64,000 bases of DNA from Gracilaria gracilis (taxonomy: Eukaryota > Rhodophyta > Florideophyceae > Gracilariales > Gracilariaceae). Both the position numbers and the translations under genes were made by a program. The stretch covers positions 248,001 to 312,000 of the forward strand of contig JARGSG010000074.1 of assembly GCA_030374805.1 (NCBI GenBank), read 5' to 3'. Below are positions 43,201 to 53,863 of this stretch, one piece after another. The notes below the pieces were generated by a model. That model searched no databases and had not been told where the DNA came from. It saw only the letters and a program-made list of their open reading frames with translations. How positions within the stretch are numbered: the first letter of the stretch is position 1; each line of letters starts with the position of its first letter.

Positions 43201-43968
43201 ACGACGCGGACGACCTGCTTCTGCCATTGGTTTCGCAATGCTACCAAATCTTGCAATGTACTGCTGCGCATTGGGCGGCAATTCTTCGTACACCTCCGCA
43301 CCCAGTACCGGTTCCAGTTCAAGCAAACGACAGCAATTGTCACGCGAGATCGCACGCACCGTTTCGTCAGAGTCGCGGCATCCTTCAATGATGGCATTAC
43401 TAACCAGCTGCCGAATCTCACTGAGGCTGCCACGACACCTCTCCACCAGAATCATCCCGATAAACTCAGCAGCCGCAATACGAATTAGAACCGGAGCTTG
43501 CCTGTCCAGAACAGTTTGCGAGATGGAGCGGGCAGTGGCAATGTGCACGCCTTCCACGCCGTGCTCAAACATGGCTTTCGCCGCTTCTCGCGAGCTGTCT
43601 CGAATGACGGCTTTGGTGACTGCACAGCGATTGAGAAGAGCAGGGATGACTTCAGTTCCAACGGCTGCCACAAATTTGGGGCCGAACGTCTCAGCCAGAG
43701 TTTCGACGCAGATACAGGCTTCTTTGACGAGTGTACTTCGTGGATTGCTTAGGACTTCGGCCAAGTCATGACCATGTGAGCGCAACTGGCGCATTATCGC
43801 ATCAGCATTTTCTGTTTTCGATAGCGGAATAGTTAGATCGGCCAACTGCTGAAGTGCTTCGACTTGTTCGTGCCATGGCGTCTGTGAGTCCAGCTTTTTC
43901 AAAAGTGCAGGTGGCAGAGGTCCCGCCGAGTCGGAGGCTAGTGAGGCCGCCATCCCTGTTCGAAACAT
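40276..43968 (-). CDS. CLASP-like microtubule-associated protein
   Basis: A 1230-residue ORF. Residues about 20-235 form a HEAT-repeat array of the CLASP/TOG type (WHEQVEALQQLADL, LRSHGHDLAEVLSNPRSTLV, KEACICVETLAETFGPKFV, AVIRDSSREAAKAMFE). A long disordered, basic middle follows, as in CLASPs. It contains a poly-Gln run and eight copies of the octapeptide VSQRGTVA. The last 300 residues are helical and Ala/Arg/Leu-rich, perhaps a second TOG-like array. CLASPs bind tubulin and stabilise microtubules. The start may be Met1 or Met6. GC content rises sharply toward the 3' end. An antisense frame of over 600 codons there is a composition artefact. Confidence 0.85.
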   Translation of the reverse strand: MFRTGMAASLASDSAGPLPPALLKKLDSQTPWHEQVEALQQLADLTIPLSKTENADAIMRQLRSHGHDLAEVLSNPRSTLVKEACICVETLAETFGPKFVAAVGTEVIPALLNRCAVTKAVIRDSSREAAKAMFEHGVEGVHIATARSISQTVLDRQAPVLIRIAAAEFIGMILVERCRGSLSEIRQLVSNAIIEGCRDSDETVRAISRDNCCRLLELEPVLGAEVYEELPPNAQQYIARFGSIAKPMAEAGRPRRASVMPQRARFRPDHFGSNVPPGMKARYAPSRVHRASINAVDLGAHTLFSDSMPPRASMVARPSRVEFEARANLPRKHSRTNLRPPRRSMAPKMASIIEMGSNVIAPSHSFVKTSASMEFTSQPATNTSVAKQVESTPERGDEKSFASPVSTNASADKEEGAKHSSPSAVTEGVAATFKHDSKRGTPPGSTAVTANNTGGCGAFEEGTRSASAAHNAAEVGSHACASVNGSVPHSPTETIAVGTRLGSPLASATSEASPSTASCSGGSVRYGDLTAAARESSNSTPSAAMGSADSGEERVQRVNKGRLSFILGVNQTPQVMKTRSMVRPDMSASAFMASPGSVRDREVDTEECERMDIDTTDGVDERDASEAARARCIEDEQDWRCGRTVCDKSEQHSGEAEQTAAHAGTQGGTLAGSVCGTPEQASVTAARQQSREAQDGVEHAHEQQQQQQQQAHTEQVPKTPQLCVADVADFAELMADIEKQALNSVTHGEDVTNCSDKENSGGAPRLRKRVQLAVESGVRKDGADVKPPTAAHKRRAASFKGRPPRRSLMPQNGGGGGGEQRSSEMMNEKKKKAAATKGIERRASARTVGAAGAGGGSQRNGRRAVSQRGTVAVSQRGTVAVSQRGTVAVSQRGMVAVSQRRTVAVSQRGTVAVSQRGTVAVSQRGTVAVSQRAAAAAGSSSISSGAGGSARQRAVGEKRSLNKKTTTTTTLAEGAQRVAEALREVRGATTEGWERKTRALTALEQRVRALGGDKLPARLAEHCALSCCALLQDAHNRVALRALDALFALLLCCEGAAATRALQRALRRRADALRRVLAQLADAREERRLAAARVADAFGVQFSAEAQVALLLHALTERVAAARGGGGGGGGSGGGGGGVDARVASGGCALLVRAFERAQRREGGFVWHGATLQLLLATAARLLADRRQHVRRGARAAAAAARNCLPPRAFDMGCRAAGVAPALFHPDAPR
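41177..41392 (-). repeat. 24-bp tandem repeat in the CLASP-like gene
   Basis: Nine near-identical 24-bp units (core ACACCGCCACCGTTCCCCGC on the plus strand) encode VSQRGTVA repeated in frame. A few units differ by one or two bases (giving GMVA, RTVA). Such repeats change length easily. Confidence 0.95.
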
Positions 43969-44932
43969 GTGAAACTAATCGTTGTCAGTGGTCGAGTGAT
44001 GCAGAACTTGGAGAAGTTTGCGTGCTTCAGCCAACTACTTGAGGAGCAAAATGCGACCACGTAAGTTCGGTGAACGTGGTCATCAGACTATCCATGAAGC
44101 CAGTACAACATGTAGGATGGGGGGAGTAGGTGGCGGTCTCGGGAAGAGACCATTTCTTTACCGTTGAAGGATATGCTCAAAAAGGTGCTGTTACAATCCG
44201 TGGATATTTGAATTTTCAAATTTGATTTTCTCTGGATGTGCGCCGTTGACGAGCAAGATGGGCCTCTGCATTATTGGGCCAGCAGGTACATTTAGGCACT
44301 CGTATTCTGATCTATCCTTGTAAGGGCTGTTCCCAAATAAACGACAGCTTATAGTGATCACAATGATGCGAGATGCGAAGGTAGCTCTCTTAACCTAACT
44401 TCTTGGCTAGTGTGCCTGTCCGAGAAATTGAGCAGGTTGTCGCTTTCGCCAGTAACCTCAGCAAGTCTATTACATGACCTTTTCTTTGCATTGTGCATGT
44501 GGATTCACTTCTTGGTTGATGACTTGAGCATTTCATGGCTCCGAATGTTATATCGTTCACGGTAATCACCCGACTTCCACCAACGTGTGTCCTCGCTTCT
44601 CCGTACCTCTTCATTTATCAAGGTTAATTCTTTCACTTCATGCGATTATGATTTCACTGAGGCGGTCAGAGGTGAATTTAAAAATCATAAAAAGGGAAAT
44701 CGCCCACGAGGAAACCCCGAATAGTAAGAAGAACGGCTAAGGTTGTATTGGAAGAGTCGCCAGCTGAAATACAGAACTCGGAGCAAAAGGTCTGGATACT
44801 ATTGCTACATTCATGGATACATTAATAGATGCAACGGCTAGTGCATTTACATTTTGGGTATACAAGTTAGTCTATGCATATTCTAGATGATCTTGGCGAG
44901 CGTCTGCGTCTCGCCCACCAATTGCGCCTCCA
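43969..44932. other. Intergenic region upstream of the CLASP-like gene
   Basis: No supported ORF. It holds the promoter of the CLASP-like gene near its right end of transcription. The rest is AT-rich. Confidence 0.4.
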
Positions 44933-45716
44933 TCATTTACGCCTCAGCCACCACTTTCGTCTCCACCTTCTTCGCTTTGGTGCGTGAACAACGGATGCAC
45001 TCGGAATCGAAATCGTCAAAGCTGATGCGAACGGCAGTGCTGGAGATGACGGGGTTGCGGATGCGCTTGGTGACACTGATGGTACCGGGCTGGGTGAGGC
45101 AGAGGCAGAGACAGATTGTGTCGGGGTTATCGAAGGACTAGGTGAGGTGGAGACAGACGATGTGACGGATGGCGACGGAATGGCTGAGGCGAAAGGTGAT
45201 GGTGTGGCGGATTCGGAAGGGGTGGGTGACGAAGAGGCCGAAGAAATCGTGGATATCGAGGAGCTGGATGTAGAGGAAGCCGATGGTGTCACAGATACTG
45301 AGGGTGTGAATGACGCACAGGCTGATGGAGACACTGATGGCGAGGAACTGGACAAAGCCAGTGCAGTCTCTGCAACTGTATCGTCCAGCACAATTCCATG
45401 CGTATTGGAATCAATGGCGTAAAAGAACCCCGCCTTTGCGACACTCGAACTGGTATGAACACATATCATCGCAGCACATAGTGTGTGCACTGCACACTGT
45501 GCAGATTGAAATGTGTTCGGGTTCTGGACTTCTGGTATCCGCAACGTGTGGAGCTTTCAGGAATGGATATGAAAATTCTTTGTACCCTTGATATTGGATA
45601 CCAAGGGTATCCATAGTGCAATGCCCGGCGACGGGAAAGGAGCCGTCAAACGTGTTCGCTGACGCATGGCCGCTGCACGTGGTGGAAGCCAAGGTCGGCT
45701 GCCTGCCGAACGACAT
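44933..45716 (-). pseudogene. Ser/Pro/Thr-rich, Cys-containing protein gene, probably frameshifted
   Basis: The frame 45411-45716 encodes a Cys-containing N-terminal part (SFPVAGHCTMDTLGIQYQGY, CTVCSAHTMCCDDMCS). A frameshift near 45430 joins it to 44933-45544, whose AGFFYAIDSNTHGIVLDDTV is followed by over 100 residues of repeated S-P-S and S-A-S motifs. Such tracts occur in extracellular or cell-wall proteins. No signal peptide is clear because the start is uncertain. The family is not recognised. It may be a live gene with an intron rather than a pseudogene. Confidence 0.45.
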
Positions 45717-46259
45717 TCACGTCACAAGTTCGCTCAAGCAAACGTATTTAATTAGCGCTCTTTCCCGGCGGTAGAGAAGGGATCAAAGCTGCTTTTTAGT
45801 CTCATCTTTTACCGTCTTAGTGTTTCAGCTTCTACGGTCCTTGCCAAGGCGTGCACTTGTCATTTCTAAGGGTCTGCGTATGTCATGAGATTCGAGTCTT
45901 TCAGACTCGAATCTCGAGTTGGTACCGTTGATAAAAAGCCTATCAAAACCGGTGTCCGATTCTGTAGCCTCCGGGTCGAAAGAGCCATTATCTCAAAGAG
46001 TGGCGGACACCCAAATGGCCAACATCAGCCACCCAATCTTCCGCCTCTCGAACGCACCCTGGCGCAAGGTGCGCCAGTTTTTGTTGGTGCATTTCGCTTG
46101 GGCCTCGCGGGCTCCCCTGCGCAGCAATATACGATCAACACTATAAATTCGAGCGTTCCTCCACATACTCTGTGCAGCCTAAAACTCTTGGCAGCATACT
46201 GCTCATCCCAAAGCATTTGCCTTCTTATAGCGCTGCGATAGAAACTTCTTGTAACCCAG
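45717..46259. other. Intergenic interval with a perfect hairpin
   Basis: No supported gene. The notable object is the hairpin at 45887-45915. Confidence 0.4.
45887..45915. repeat. Perfect 13-bp hairpin
   Basis: GAGATTCGAGTCT, a three-base loop (TTC), then AGACTCGAATCTC. It lies outside any gene and lacks a T-run, so it is not an obvious terminator. Confidence 0.9.
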
Positions 46260-46697
46260 ATGCTGGGCATGAACTCTGAAGAGGAAATGGAAGTCGAAGA
46301 CGCTGAAGAACACAAATCCCCGTCATCATTTGATGAAATCGTTCCCCGCACAACGAAAAACGATCTTGACACCCTGGAAAAGGTAACGTTTCACACTTCG
46401 TGGCTTTTTACTGTCAAAAACGAGATAAACTCTGTTCGGAAATGCGTTCTTTTTCAAATTAAAAAAGAACTAACAACCATTTTTAACACCATGCGTCGTC
46501 CTACTACTGGCTCAAAAAAGGTCCTCCGAGGGCGCGTAATGCTTCATCTTCACATGAAATTTGTGCAAAACATTCTCTCATACTCGCTGTTGTCTATTAT
46601 AAACCACGGAAGTTTAACAGCACATCTTGTTTTGAGAAAAGGTCTTCCAATAACTGTGGCACCCAAGCCATCTCTTTTTCTCGAGATTGTCCAGTAA
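46260..46697 (+). CDS. 145-residue hypothetical ORF
   Basis: An ATG at 46260 (a second at 46269) opens a 145-residue frame. It has an acidic start (SEEEMEVEDAEEH) and a helical, Lys/Arg-rich middle (VKNEINSVRKCVLFQIKKEL). No domain is recognised. It lies left of a PIF/Harbinger element and could be part of a transposon. Confidence is low because the region is AT-rich and surrounded by remnants. Confidence 0.3.
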   Translation: MLGMNSEEEMEVEDAEEHKSPSSFDEIVPRTTKNDLDTLEKVTFHTSWLFTVKNEINSVRKCVLFQIKKELTTIFNTMRRPTTGSKKVLRGRVMLHLHMKFVQNILSYSLLSIINHGSLTAHLVLRKGLPITVAPKPSLFLEIVQ

Positions 46698-47287
46698 GAC
46701 GCAGCGCAAGCTCTCTAAAAAATAAATCTGTCTCTAAAAAAAGCATGTCGTACACAAAGAAAGAGAAAACCACTGTTGCCATAGATTTTAAAACTGATTG
46801 CCTATCCAAAAGTTCAAAGAAAAATTTTGACTCCCAAGTTCAGCGAGAATAAATTTTCGTGTCTACTTGTGCTTGTTCGTGATGTCGACGAGACAAAGCG
46901 TAATATTCACGGTCTCTAAACGCTACTCACACGCGCGCTACAGGATTCATGCTTGCGTCATGGGGACTTGTAGAACCGAATTGCATCCCGATTTAACGAC
47001 AAGACTTTCGCACCAATTAAGGACTTCCCGCACCCAGTGTCGAATGTCATACTCTCATTCCCTCCTCTTTAAGAGCGAAGCGAAGAAAAGCTCTTCTTTG
47101 TCTGGCGCAAAAATAAAGCCTGTTGGACGAGAACATTTGCCAACTCTGAGGTTTTCGAGAACAATGGAGAGCTACCGTTTATAGACCTCTGCAATAAAAA
47201 AAAACCAAATTCTTATCCGCAGTTGAAAGGAGAACGTTTTTCACGTACTGTAGGTTTTGTTTTGATCATGAGGATGTTTACCACATC
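46698..47287. other. AT-rich interval before the Harbinger ORFs
   Basis: Short frames only, none convincing. The left end of the PIF/Harbinger element should lie here, but no terminal inverted repeat could be matched with the right side. Confidence 0.35.
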
Positions 47288-47830
47288 TTGGGACAGTTTT
47301 TGCCCCGTCATCTACCTCGTAACGCTCGTGGCAGTCTAGCAGTGAACAAGGATCTGCGTTTCATAAAGGGCAAGAGGCGAAGGACATCTAGTAATGAGGA
47401 GCAATCAATGTGCTCAAAGCGTACGAAATCCACGCGAAGCGGTAGTGCCATGATGTTCCAGGAAGCTCTTACAGGGTTAAATTCGTCGATAGACAAGTTC
47501 GCAGGAAGCTATAAGGAAAAGGTTCAGTTAGAAAAGGATGAATATGAGAAAAGATAGAAGAGCAAGGCAGAAATTCATTCCTCCCTTCAAGGTTCAAGCG
47601 CAGCTGGGCCTTTGCAAACAAGCATTCAACGCAAGACCTCTTTAATGGAGGTTATCCACTCTTTAAACGAAGCGCACGACAAATATCTGGACGCTGTAGA
47701 CAGGTCTTTAGACCCTTCCTATGTAGCTTGCTCATCGAAACACGCTTATGAGAGCATCATGTCATTCTCGTCCACGATGCAGAGTGAGATAAAGAGATCA
47801 GCTGGAGCGGAAGGTGGCCAGAAGTTGTAG
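47288..47830 (+). pseudogene. Myb-like accessory protein remnant of a PIF/Harbinger element
   Basis: The frames 47288-47557 and 47612-47830 encode a charged protein with a basic patch (KGKRRRTSSNEEQSMCSKRT) and coiled-coil-like helices (DKFAGSYKEKVQLEKDEYEK, MQSEIKRSAG). This resembles the C-terminal part of the Myb/trihelix second protein of PIF/Harbinger elements, which in known cases carries the transposase into the nucleus. The DNA-binding Myb part itself is not visible. A stop and a frame change separate the pieces. The link to the transposase at 49241-51009 is by context. Confidence 0.45.
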
Positions 47831-47951
47831 CCTGTAACTAGAGACAATGATTGTGTAAAACCTCTTAAGATTCTTCAAACATTGTTACCATTATCTTCTC
47901 CTCCTGAGTCAAAGCCTGCAGCTTCCCCATACTGAACCGCATAAGAGCTCA

Positions 47952-49190
47952 TCAGACAGAGTCATCCCTGCTACGCCCATGATACCCACCGCGACCCCTG
48001 CCACGTCCGCGGCCACGACCACGACCACAACCACGTCTCGGATAGTCGGGTATTACATTCACAAGCTGCCCGTCTATACCCATCATCACGGCTGATTGCT
48101 TCGGGATTGAAGGAATTTCGGACAACATAGCGACTTGAAGAGCCAATTTCAGAAACTGGTTTTATCATTTCTTCCTGATATATGCCGAGAACTTCAGCTT
48201 TTGCGTAATAGAAACATAAGTAGGCACGATGACCACTCACTTTGACGTACAATGAAGTCTTCTTCACGGCACTTTCAACGGCCCCCTGCATGGCAACCAT
48301 CACATCTTTCGGGAGCTCCAGAATTTCCTGGATTGGGAGACCAGTGCTTGGGTCTTGAAGTAGTCCTTCTCAAAAGCTGCGAGTAGCACTACTGGACTTC
48401 CTCCATTTTCTGCACGAGACGTCCTCGCGATTCGCTGTATGTATTGCGAGCAACCGGCCGGCAGGCCAACCCGAATTACGCTTGACGCATGTGCAAATCA
48501 AAGATTTGGTGTAGCCTTGTCCGATGTGAAGAGAATGACGTTCTGTTGATCCCGGAACACAGAACAGACGTTTTCGCGTTCTGCAGGAGACAGCTGTAAA
48601 TGCAGAACAAACACCACGCGACACATTGCTTCGAACTTACCAGCGTAGAAAGATGTTTGTTGTCCTATTGTGAAGAAGACCACAATCTTGTAGTCTGGGA
48701 GTTTCATACATTGCACAAGCAGAACACCAAGTGCCGCTGATTGATCTTGAAGCCTTGTAACAAGCAATGAATGGGCAACTTTCTGGATGCCAAGCTCGCT
48801 AAAGCCTTCGACCAGGTCTTACTTCGGCCGGAGAGCAAGGGCAGCAAGAGTTTCAGAGTCGCGACTGCGGTTAGAGGCGATGATCATGGTCTGGCGTTGT
48901 TAAGGCGGCGTTAAGTGCCGCAGTATCTTCTTGATATCCTTTGCAATTGGTGATTTTATTAACCGTTTGGCTTCATCCAGTACTAGCACCTTGATCTGTC
49001 TCAGCGCCTCTTTAAAGCCAGATGATTCATTACTAAGATGATCGAGCAGGCGACTAGGTGTACCAACGATTACTGTCGGGCTGATGTCCTTCTCCATAAA
49101 TTTCAGATCAGTTTTCACGTTAGTTCCCTCTGACGCCATGCGACCCAATACTGCTCTCGTCTTCGAGGATTGTGTTCGAAAGATGAACAC
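47952..49190 (-). pseudogene. DEAD-box RNA helicase pseudogene, 5'-truncated
   Basis: On the minus strand, 48900-49190 has TVIVGTPSRLLDHL (motif Ib) and VLVLDEAKRLI, where DEAD has become DEAK. The frame 48498-48767 has the helicase C-lobe (DYKIVVFFTIGQQTSF, NVILFTSDKATPNL). The frames 47971-48480 carry the end of the C-lobe and a C-terminal domain. The final frame ends in an RGG-like run (RGCGRGRGRGRGRGRGG), typical of RNA-binding tails. The Q motif and motif I are missing and several frameshifts occur. It lies between the two ORFs of a PIF/Harbinger element, suggesting gene capture or insertion of a retrocopy. Confidence 0.8.
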
Positions 49191-49240
49191 TTTGGCGGGT
49201 GGTTGAACAAGTTGGCGAACTCAAGTACTTTACCCCAGCC

Positions 49241-51009
49241 TCATTTGGCTTCTTGTATCATAGGCGGTATCATGGATTCGACTCCAAGATCCGAAGAGGG
49301 GCGTAAAAGCCTTTTCTCTTTAGCAACACCTAGCAGCAAGTTGCGAATAAAGTTTTTGGCCAAGCTCAAATGGTTCGGATAGTACGAGCCAGCTGCGGCC
49401 TTCACTCGTGAATGCCACAGCACAGAACCCTTCCTGATTTCCTCAAGCTCTGTTTCGTCATAGAAATACTCCGGTACACCCTCACTGTTGATACAAAAAT
49501 TGTGTAGTATCCTTCCCGCAGCAATAATTGGCACGCAATCGTCAACATGGTAGTTCAACTCACCATTATAAAAGACCCTCCACCTTCGCTTCAAAATGTG
49601 AAAACGCCTGCTCGACGTGCATGCGCATCGACGGAAGGAAAAAATTGTTACCACTTTCGAAACAAGAAAGGTTCTTCCCCGGAAACGGGACACCCTACAA
49701 GAAATTTTTTCATTTTTGTGAGTGCAAGTGGAGCGCATCTTTTGCAGAGTTCAGCATCCACCTGCACTCAATGTATACGCCGTTCGCGCTCCAAATGGAC
49801 ACCCTTGTCAGGGCAGATTAATTATTTTAATAGTTTATTTCATTATTGTGAATGCGCGTGGAGTGCATTTGGACATTGCGGGGGGCAGACTACGAACAAT
49901 GTGGGCGCAGAAGGAGTGCAGTGTGTATCGTTTGCACTCCATATGCCTTCAATCTGCTTAGCAAGCGTTCTCCAATTGGACACCATGAAATTTAGCTGCA
50001 AACGCAGACTGCGCGCACTCAATATGAAGTCCGTTTGGCATCCATGTATCCTCCACAGATGCCATCCACCCTCAAATTGCACTCCCCTTTCTCCAAAAAT
50101 TTCTTATAGGGACACCAAAGAACTAGACCCAAGGTAAGCATTGTCGCTGACAATAAAGTACCCCGACAGAAGCTTTCCAGCGTCCAAAAGTCTCGCATGA
50201 GGAGTTACTTTGAACGCCAACGAATCGTTCGTTGATCCAACAGCCAACGCGGAGAAGTCCAGAAAACGGTACTTAAAGTCTACTAACGCCTGCACCGGGA
50301 TAGAGAAAAAGCACTTTCTGCAGAAAAAGCTTGTCGGGTTCTCATAGGATCTTGGTTTGTGTATGAGCATACATATTCCATCTAAAGCGCCTATGCAAGC
50401 AGAAAAAGGCTTAGAAAACTTAAGTGACGTTTTAAACCCCATACTTAGTTCTTCCAGCTCTTCCAAATTTTGCGGTATCCCCGGTAGAGTCATTGTCTCG
50501 GTTTCGGCGGCTATGAATGACTTGAAACGTTTATGAACGCTAGACTAACTAACCTTATATGCCAGCATATCTTCATGAACGCTTGCGCCGGCCATGACTG
50601 TCAAACCGATCGCCACTTGAACTATTGCTTGAATAGACCGTGTGTCTAGTGGTGAACGTTCGGTTCTGTGAGAGCTCCGTAGTAGTGCATGGCATAGCGT
50701 ATTGAATGTTTTTCGAGACATTTTGTAGTCACCATAGAAATCGGCATCCGAGTAGACGTGCGTGAGGCTTTCAAATGTTTGCTTGATTGCTGGATACTGC
50801 GTTTGTGCGTGCGGTCGATTTTGTAGATGGTGCCTGTATGTAAGCAGCACAATATAAAATACTACATGATGAAGCAGCTGGGCGAGAGTTTCCTCTTCTT
50901 CGGTAGATGAGATTCGCGATCCGGTCGTCATGTTTGTTGTGTTGTCGGTGAGGCCCGCTTGTAGAATAGTAGATCTACTAGCATCAAATTGATGCGAGTA
51001 GATCTCCAA
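49241..51009 (-). pseudogene. PIF/Harbinger DDE transposase, interrupted
   Basis: On the minus strand, 50545-51009 is the N-terminal part (KMSRKTFNTLCHALL). After an in-frame TAG, 50104-50493 has GALDGICMLIHKP with the first catalytic Asp, and FIVSDNAYLG with the second. A nested 415-bp element (49695-50109) then interrupts. Beyond it, MRMHVEQAF (other frame) carries the catalytic Glu and 49241-49738 ends with RILHNFCIN. This order matches PIF/Harbinger transposases (DDE_4/Tnp4 type). Start is uncertain, perhaps the Met of MTTGSRISS. It is inactive. Confidence 0.85.
49695..50109. mobile_element. Nested 415-bp TIR element (hAT-like MITE)
   Basis: Terminal inverted repeats of about 15 bp (CTACAAGAAATTTTT and its near complement AAAAATTTCTTATAG) are flanked by GGACACC on both sides (49688-49694 and 50110-50116; the left copy is preceded by one more G). 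It has no coding capacity. Inside, GAGTGCA/TGCACTC motifs recur at least six times, as in the subterminal regions where hAT transposases bind. Its removal reconnects the Harbinger transposase. Confidence 0.8.
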
Positions 51010-53863
51010 TGTTTGGCAATGCCAAATCGGGAGGCCCTCGGGGCGGTGAGATAGAATGACACTGTCAATTTAAACCCATTGCTGACAGTGTAGTTATGTT
51101 TGGGTTTTCGTGAAAGTTTCTGGGGTGAAATGGTTTGTAGTATCGCCCGGTAACCAGACTTGGGTATTACAGGTAGAGCGAAAGTAATCTGAGGCAGAAG
51201 GTTACATATAAGCGTAACGGACAGAATCCGAGAATTCATTGCCTCCCGATTTGTGTCGTACGGAGACCCTAATTTTGTTTCCCCTTCGTAGCCCCATATA
51301 GTACATGTATTATTATCTTATTTTGTTTTGCCTTAACTTTTCATGCCTTTTTCGCTGTATCCCACCTCTCTTGGCTTCTCTTGGCCTCGCTGGGCCTCTG
51401 CTTTTCTGTTTTACTCCATATGGAACGCCATATTCTACAAAACCTGCAAAGGTATATCTTCTATATTGATTTCGGTACTTTCACAGCTTTCATCATCTTA
51501 TATAACGAGTTCAAACCCGACAAAGCAGACAAAAATGTAGTTGGTTTTCGGTATTTTTCAGAATTTTTAGAAGCCCGATGGGACACCAAATTTGAAGATT
51601 GCTTTAAACTTTTTTCTATCCCCGATACACTCCGATAAGGTTAAAATCATCACCTTTTATTTGGGTGAGAGGAGAGCATGGATGGAATGACTGGATCGCT
51701 GACTGCATTCATAGCAATTGAAGGGACGCCAATGTAATTTTTAATGAGCTAAGGGCAAAAAACGATGACGTTTACAACCGCTGCACATCTGAGCACCTAC
51801 TCTCTCTCGATCGACAGCGTCGTCGTTCCTGCCGAGCAAGTTTGAACAATCTTGTATCTTTACAGTCATTGTTTCAACCGTCCGACCCGCTCCATGTGCG
51901 CTCTTCTATCCGTCAATTATGAATATCTTGGTGAACAATCTTCACCCAACTACCAACACTCTTGGTACATTGTTGAGGAGTCTGCCAGCAACTCTCAACA
52001 AACCTATTCAAACTCTAGTTTCAATGCTTTAGCCTATGGAAAGTGGAGGAATCGTAGAAAGGCTTTTGAACGTTTGTATGTGGTACGTGTTAATTTTGAC
52101 TTCAGTTTAGTCGACAAAACAGAAAACATGTGCCATGTATTGACATCAATGACTTCTTCAGAAGTCCAAGAGTGCAATGCAGTGGGAGCTTGGACTTTTA
52201 GCCAGTCAGAAAAGATACTGCCAGTCAAATCTCTTGTAGTCTCGCCCGCCGAATCGATCTGGCTTGGCAGCAAATTTGCCCTGGCGATGTTGTCCTGCCA
52301 CTTGCGCTTTCTCTCGCGCCTAAAAGCTGCCATACTCTTCCACTGTCTCCAGTCCAACTCCGCCCTTGCGGGATTTTTCGGAGCGCTCTGTCGCGCAGAG
52401 CTTCAAAAGAGAAGGAGCTCGAGCATACGTTATTGACTTTGCCAGGCTTAGACTGGCATAAGCAAAACAAGAAAAACTTCAGAACACAGCATCACCTTGC
52501 CAACAGAGCGCTTACCTCCAAACGAAAAGCAATGGACACCCAACACCTTTAAAAATCTGAAAGCAGCCGCCCTAACTCAATGTCTTCCAACATTCTCTGT
52601 TGCACGGTCTACGAGAGACCGCTTGAACTATTGGACTTCATAAATCCGCAGTCGTCAGCACTTTTGCAGGGTTAATACACCGCATCGTTGTGGAACTTGT
52701 TCTGCTGCCAGCAACTTCCCAAAGCCGCGCTCGTTACTGGTCGATCGTAGTACATGATCCAAAACAACGAGTGGTGGCGGTAGCACAAATGTCATCTTTT
52801 GGCCAGTTCGTTGTACTGAATACCAAACGTGGCATCGGCAACATTTTTACATGAATTTATATTGATGTGGCACATTGAATTCGAATTAATAGTGCGTACA
52901 GTTATGCGAACTTCCATTAATTGACATGCAGAGTCAATCCCCGGATCTGAAGGAGGAGGTTGGATTGGGGTAACATGGTGCTGCTGCAGAACGTCATTTG
53001 GGATTCTTTTACAACAGCATCATTCTTCTCTATCGTGTGTAGTCGCGCAAGGTCTCGCTGACATCATCATAGAATGGGAATTGAACGATCACTGCTTGGG
53101 AGTGTCTGTAACAGTGTCAGCCGGTTTAGCTGAAGAAGTACGAGTCACATGGCCGGGAGCAAATCATTGGCGCGCGATTGATTTAGAAGCTCACGGATGG
53201 GAATGCAGATATGGGTGGTGGGAGGAACTAACATCGTCATTCAATTGCGACTATTATGACGTCGTTGTCATGTGGTAGGCAGAAATGCAAGATGATCGGG
53301 TGGTTTAGTGCTCTGTTTCGCAAAGAAAAACTGCGGGAATTTGGAGGCGACTAGTTCTCAGCGGACGTGAAGTAAACGACTACTCTACATAAGAGAAAAC
53401 TCAAACTGTGATGCGGGGGGAATGATCGCATCTCGATTACTGGTACTTGGGAGTTCATTCGTTTTAAAGGATATCTCTCTCAAGAGTCAACCTCAAACAG
53501 CGTTGGGCGATTCCAGAAATTGTTGAATTGACGAACAATATTAGCTCTGTAAGCATCCCAACATCTTGTATCTCCTAGGTATTCATTGCTTCATCGAGCA
53601 GGTTTCCGGCGAAGGCCTAGCTATTGGTAAATAATAGTGTCATGTGATCTCTCCATAGGGACGTTTTCAACTCGTGTACTATGTTCGAGACTTGATCAGA
53701 ATTGCTGTGAAGTTATAGAGAGAAGTATACAAACGATCTGTCAAGTCCACTTCTTTTTGCGGTTATGAGATGCTCAGGCGTCCGAAAGCTCTCTCTACCT
53801 GAGCCGCGGAGGCTAAGCGTGCCAAGACGCTCTTGCAACAGTGCTGGGAAGGGTGTACTGGCG
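51010..53863. other. Long interval without an intact gene
   Basis: It probably includes the right end of the Harbinger element (to about 51290). A minus-strand stretch at 52034-52470 (REKRKWQDNIARANLLPSQI in mixed frames) looks faintly coding but matches nothing recognised. The region 52470-53860 is mostly AT-rich with only short frames (for example a 65-codon plus frame at 53081-53278). Confidence 0.35.

Noticed and set aside
45147-45422. Acidic plus-strand frame
   Set aside because: It is the complement of the Ser/Pro-rich repeat on the minus strand.
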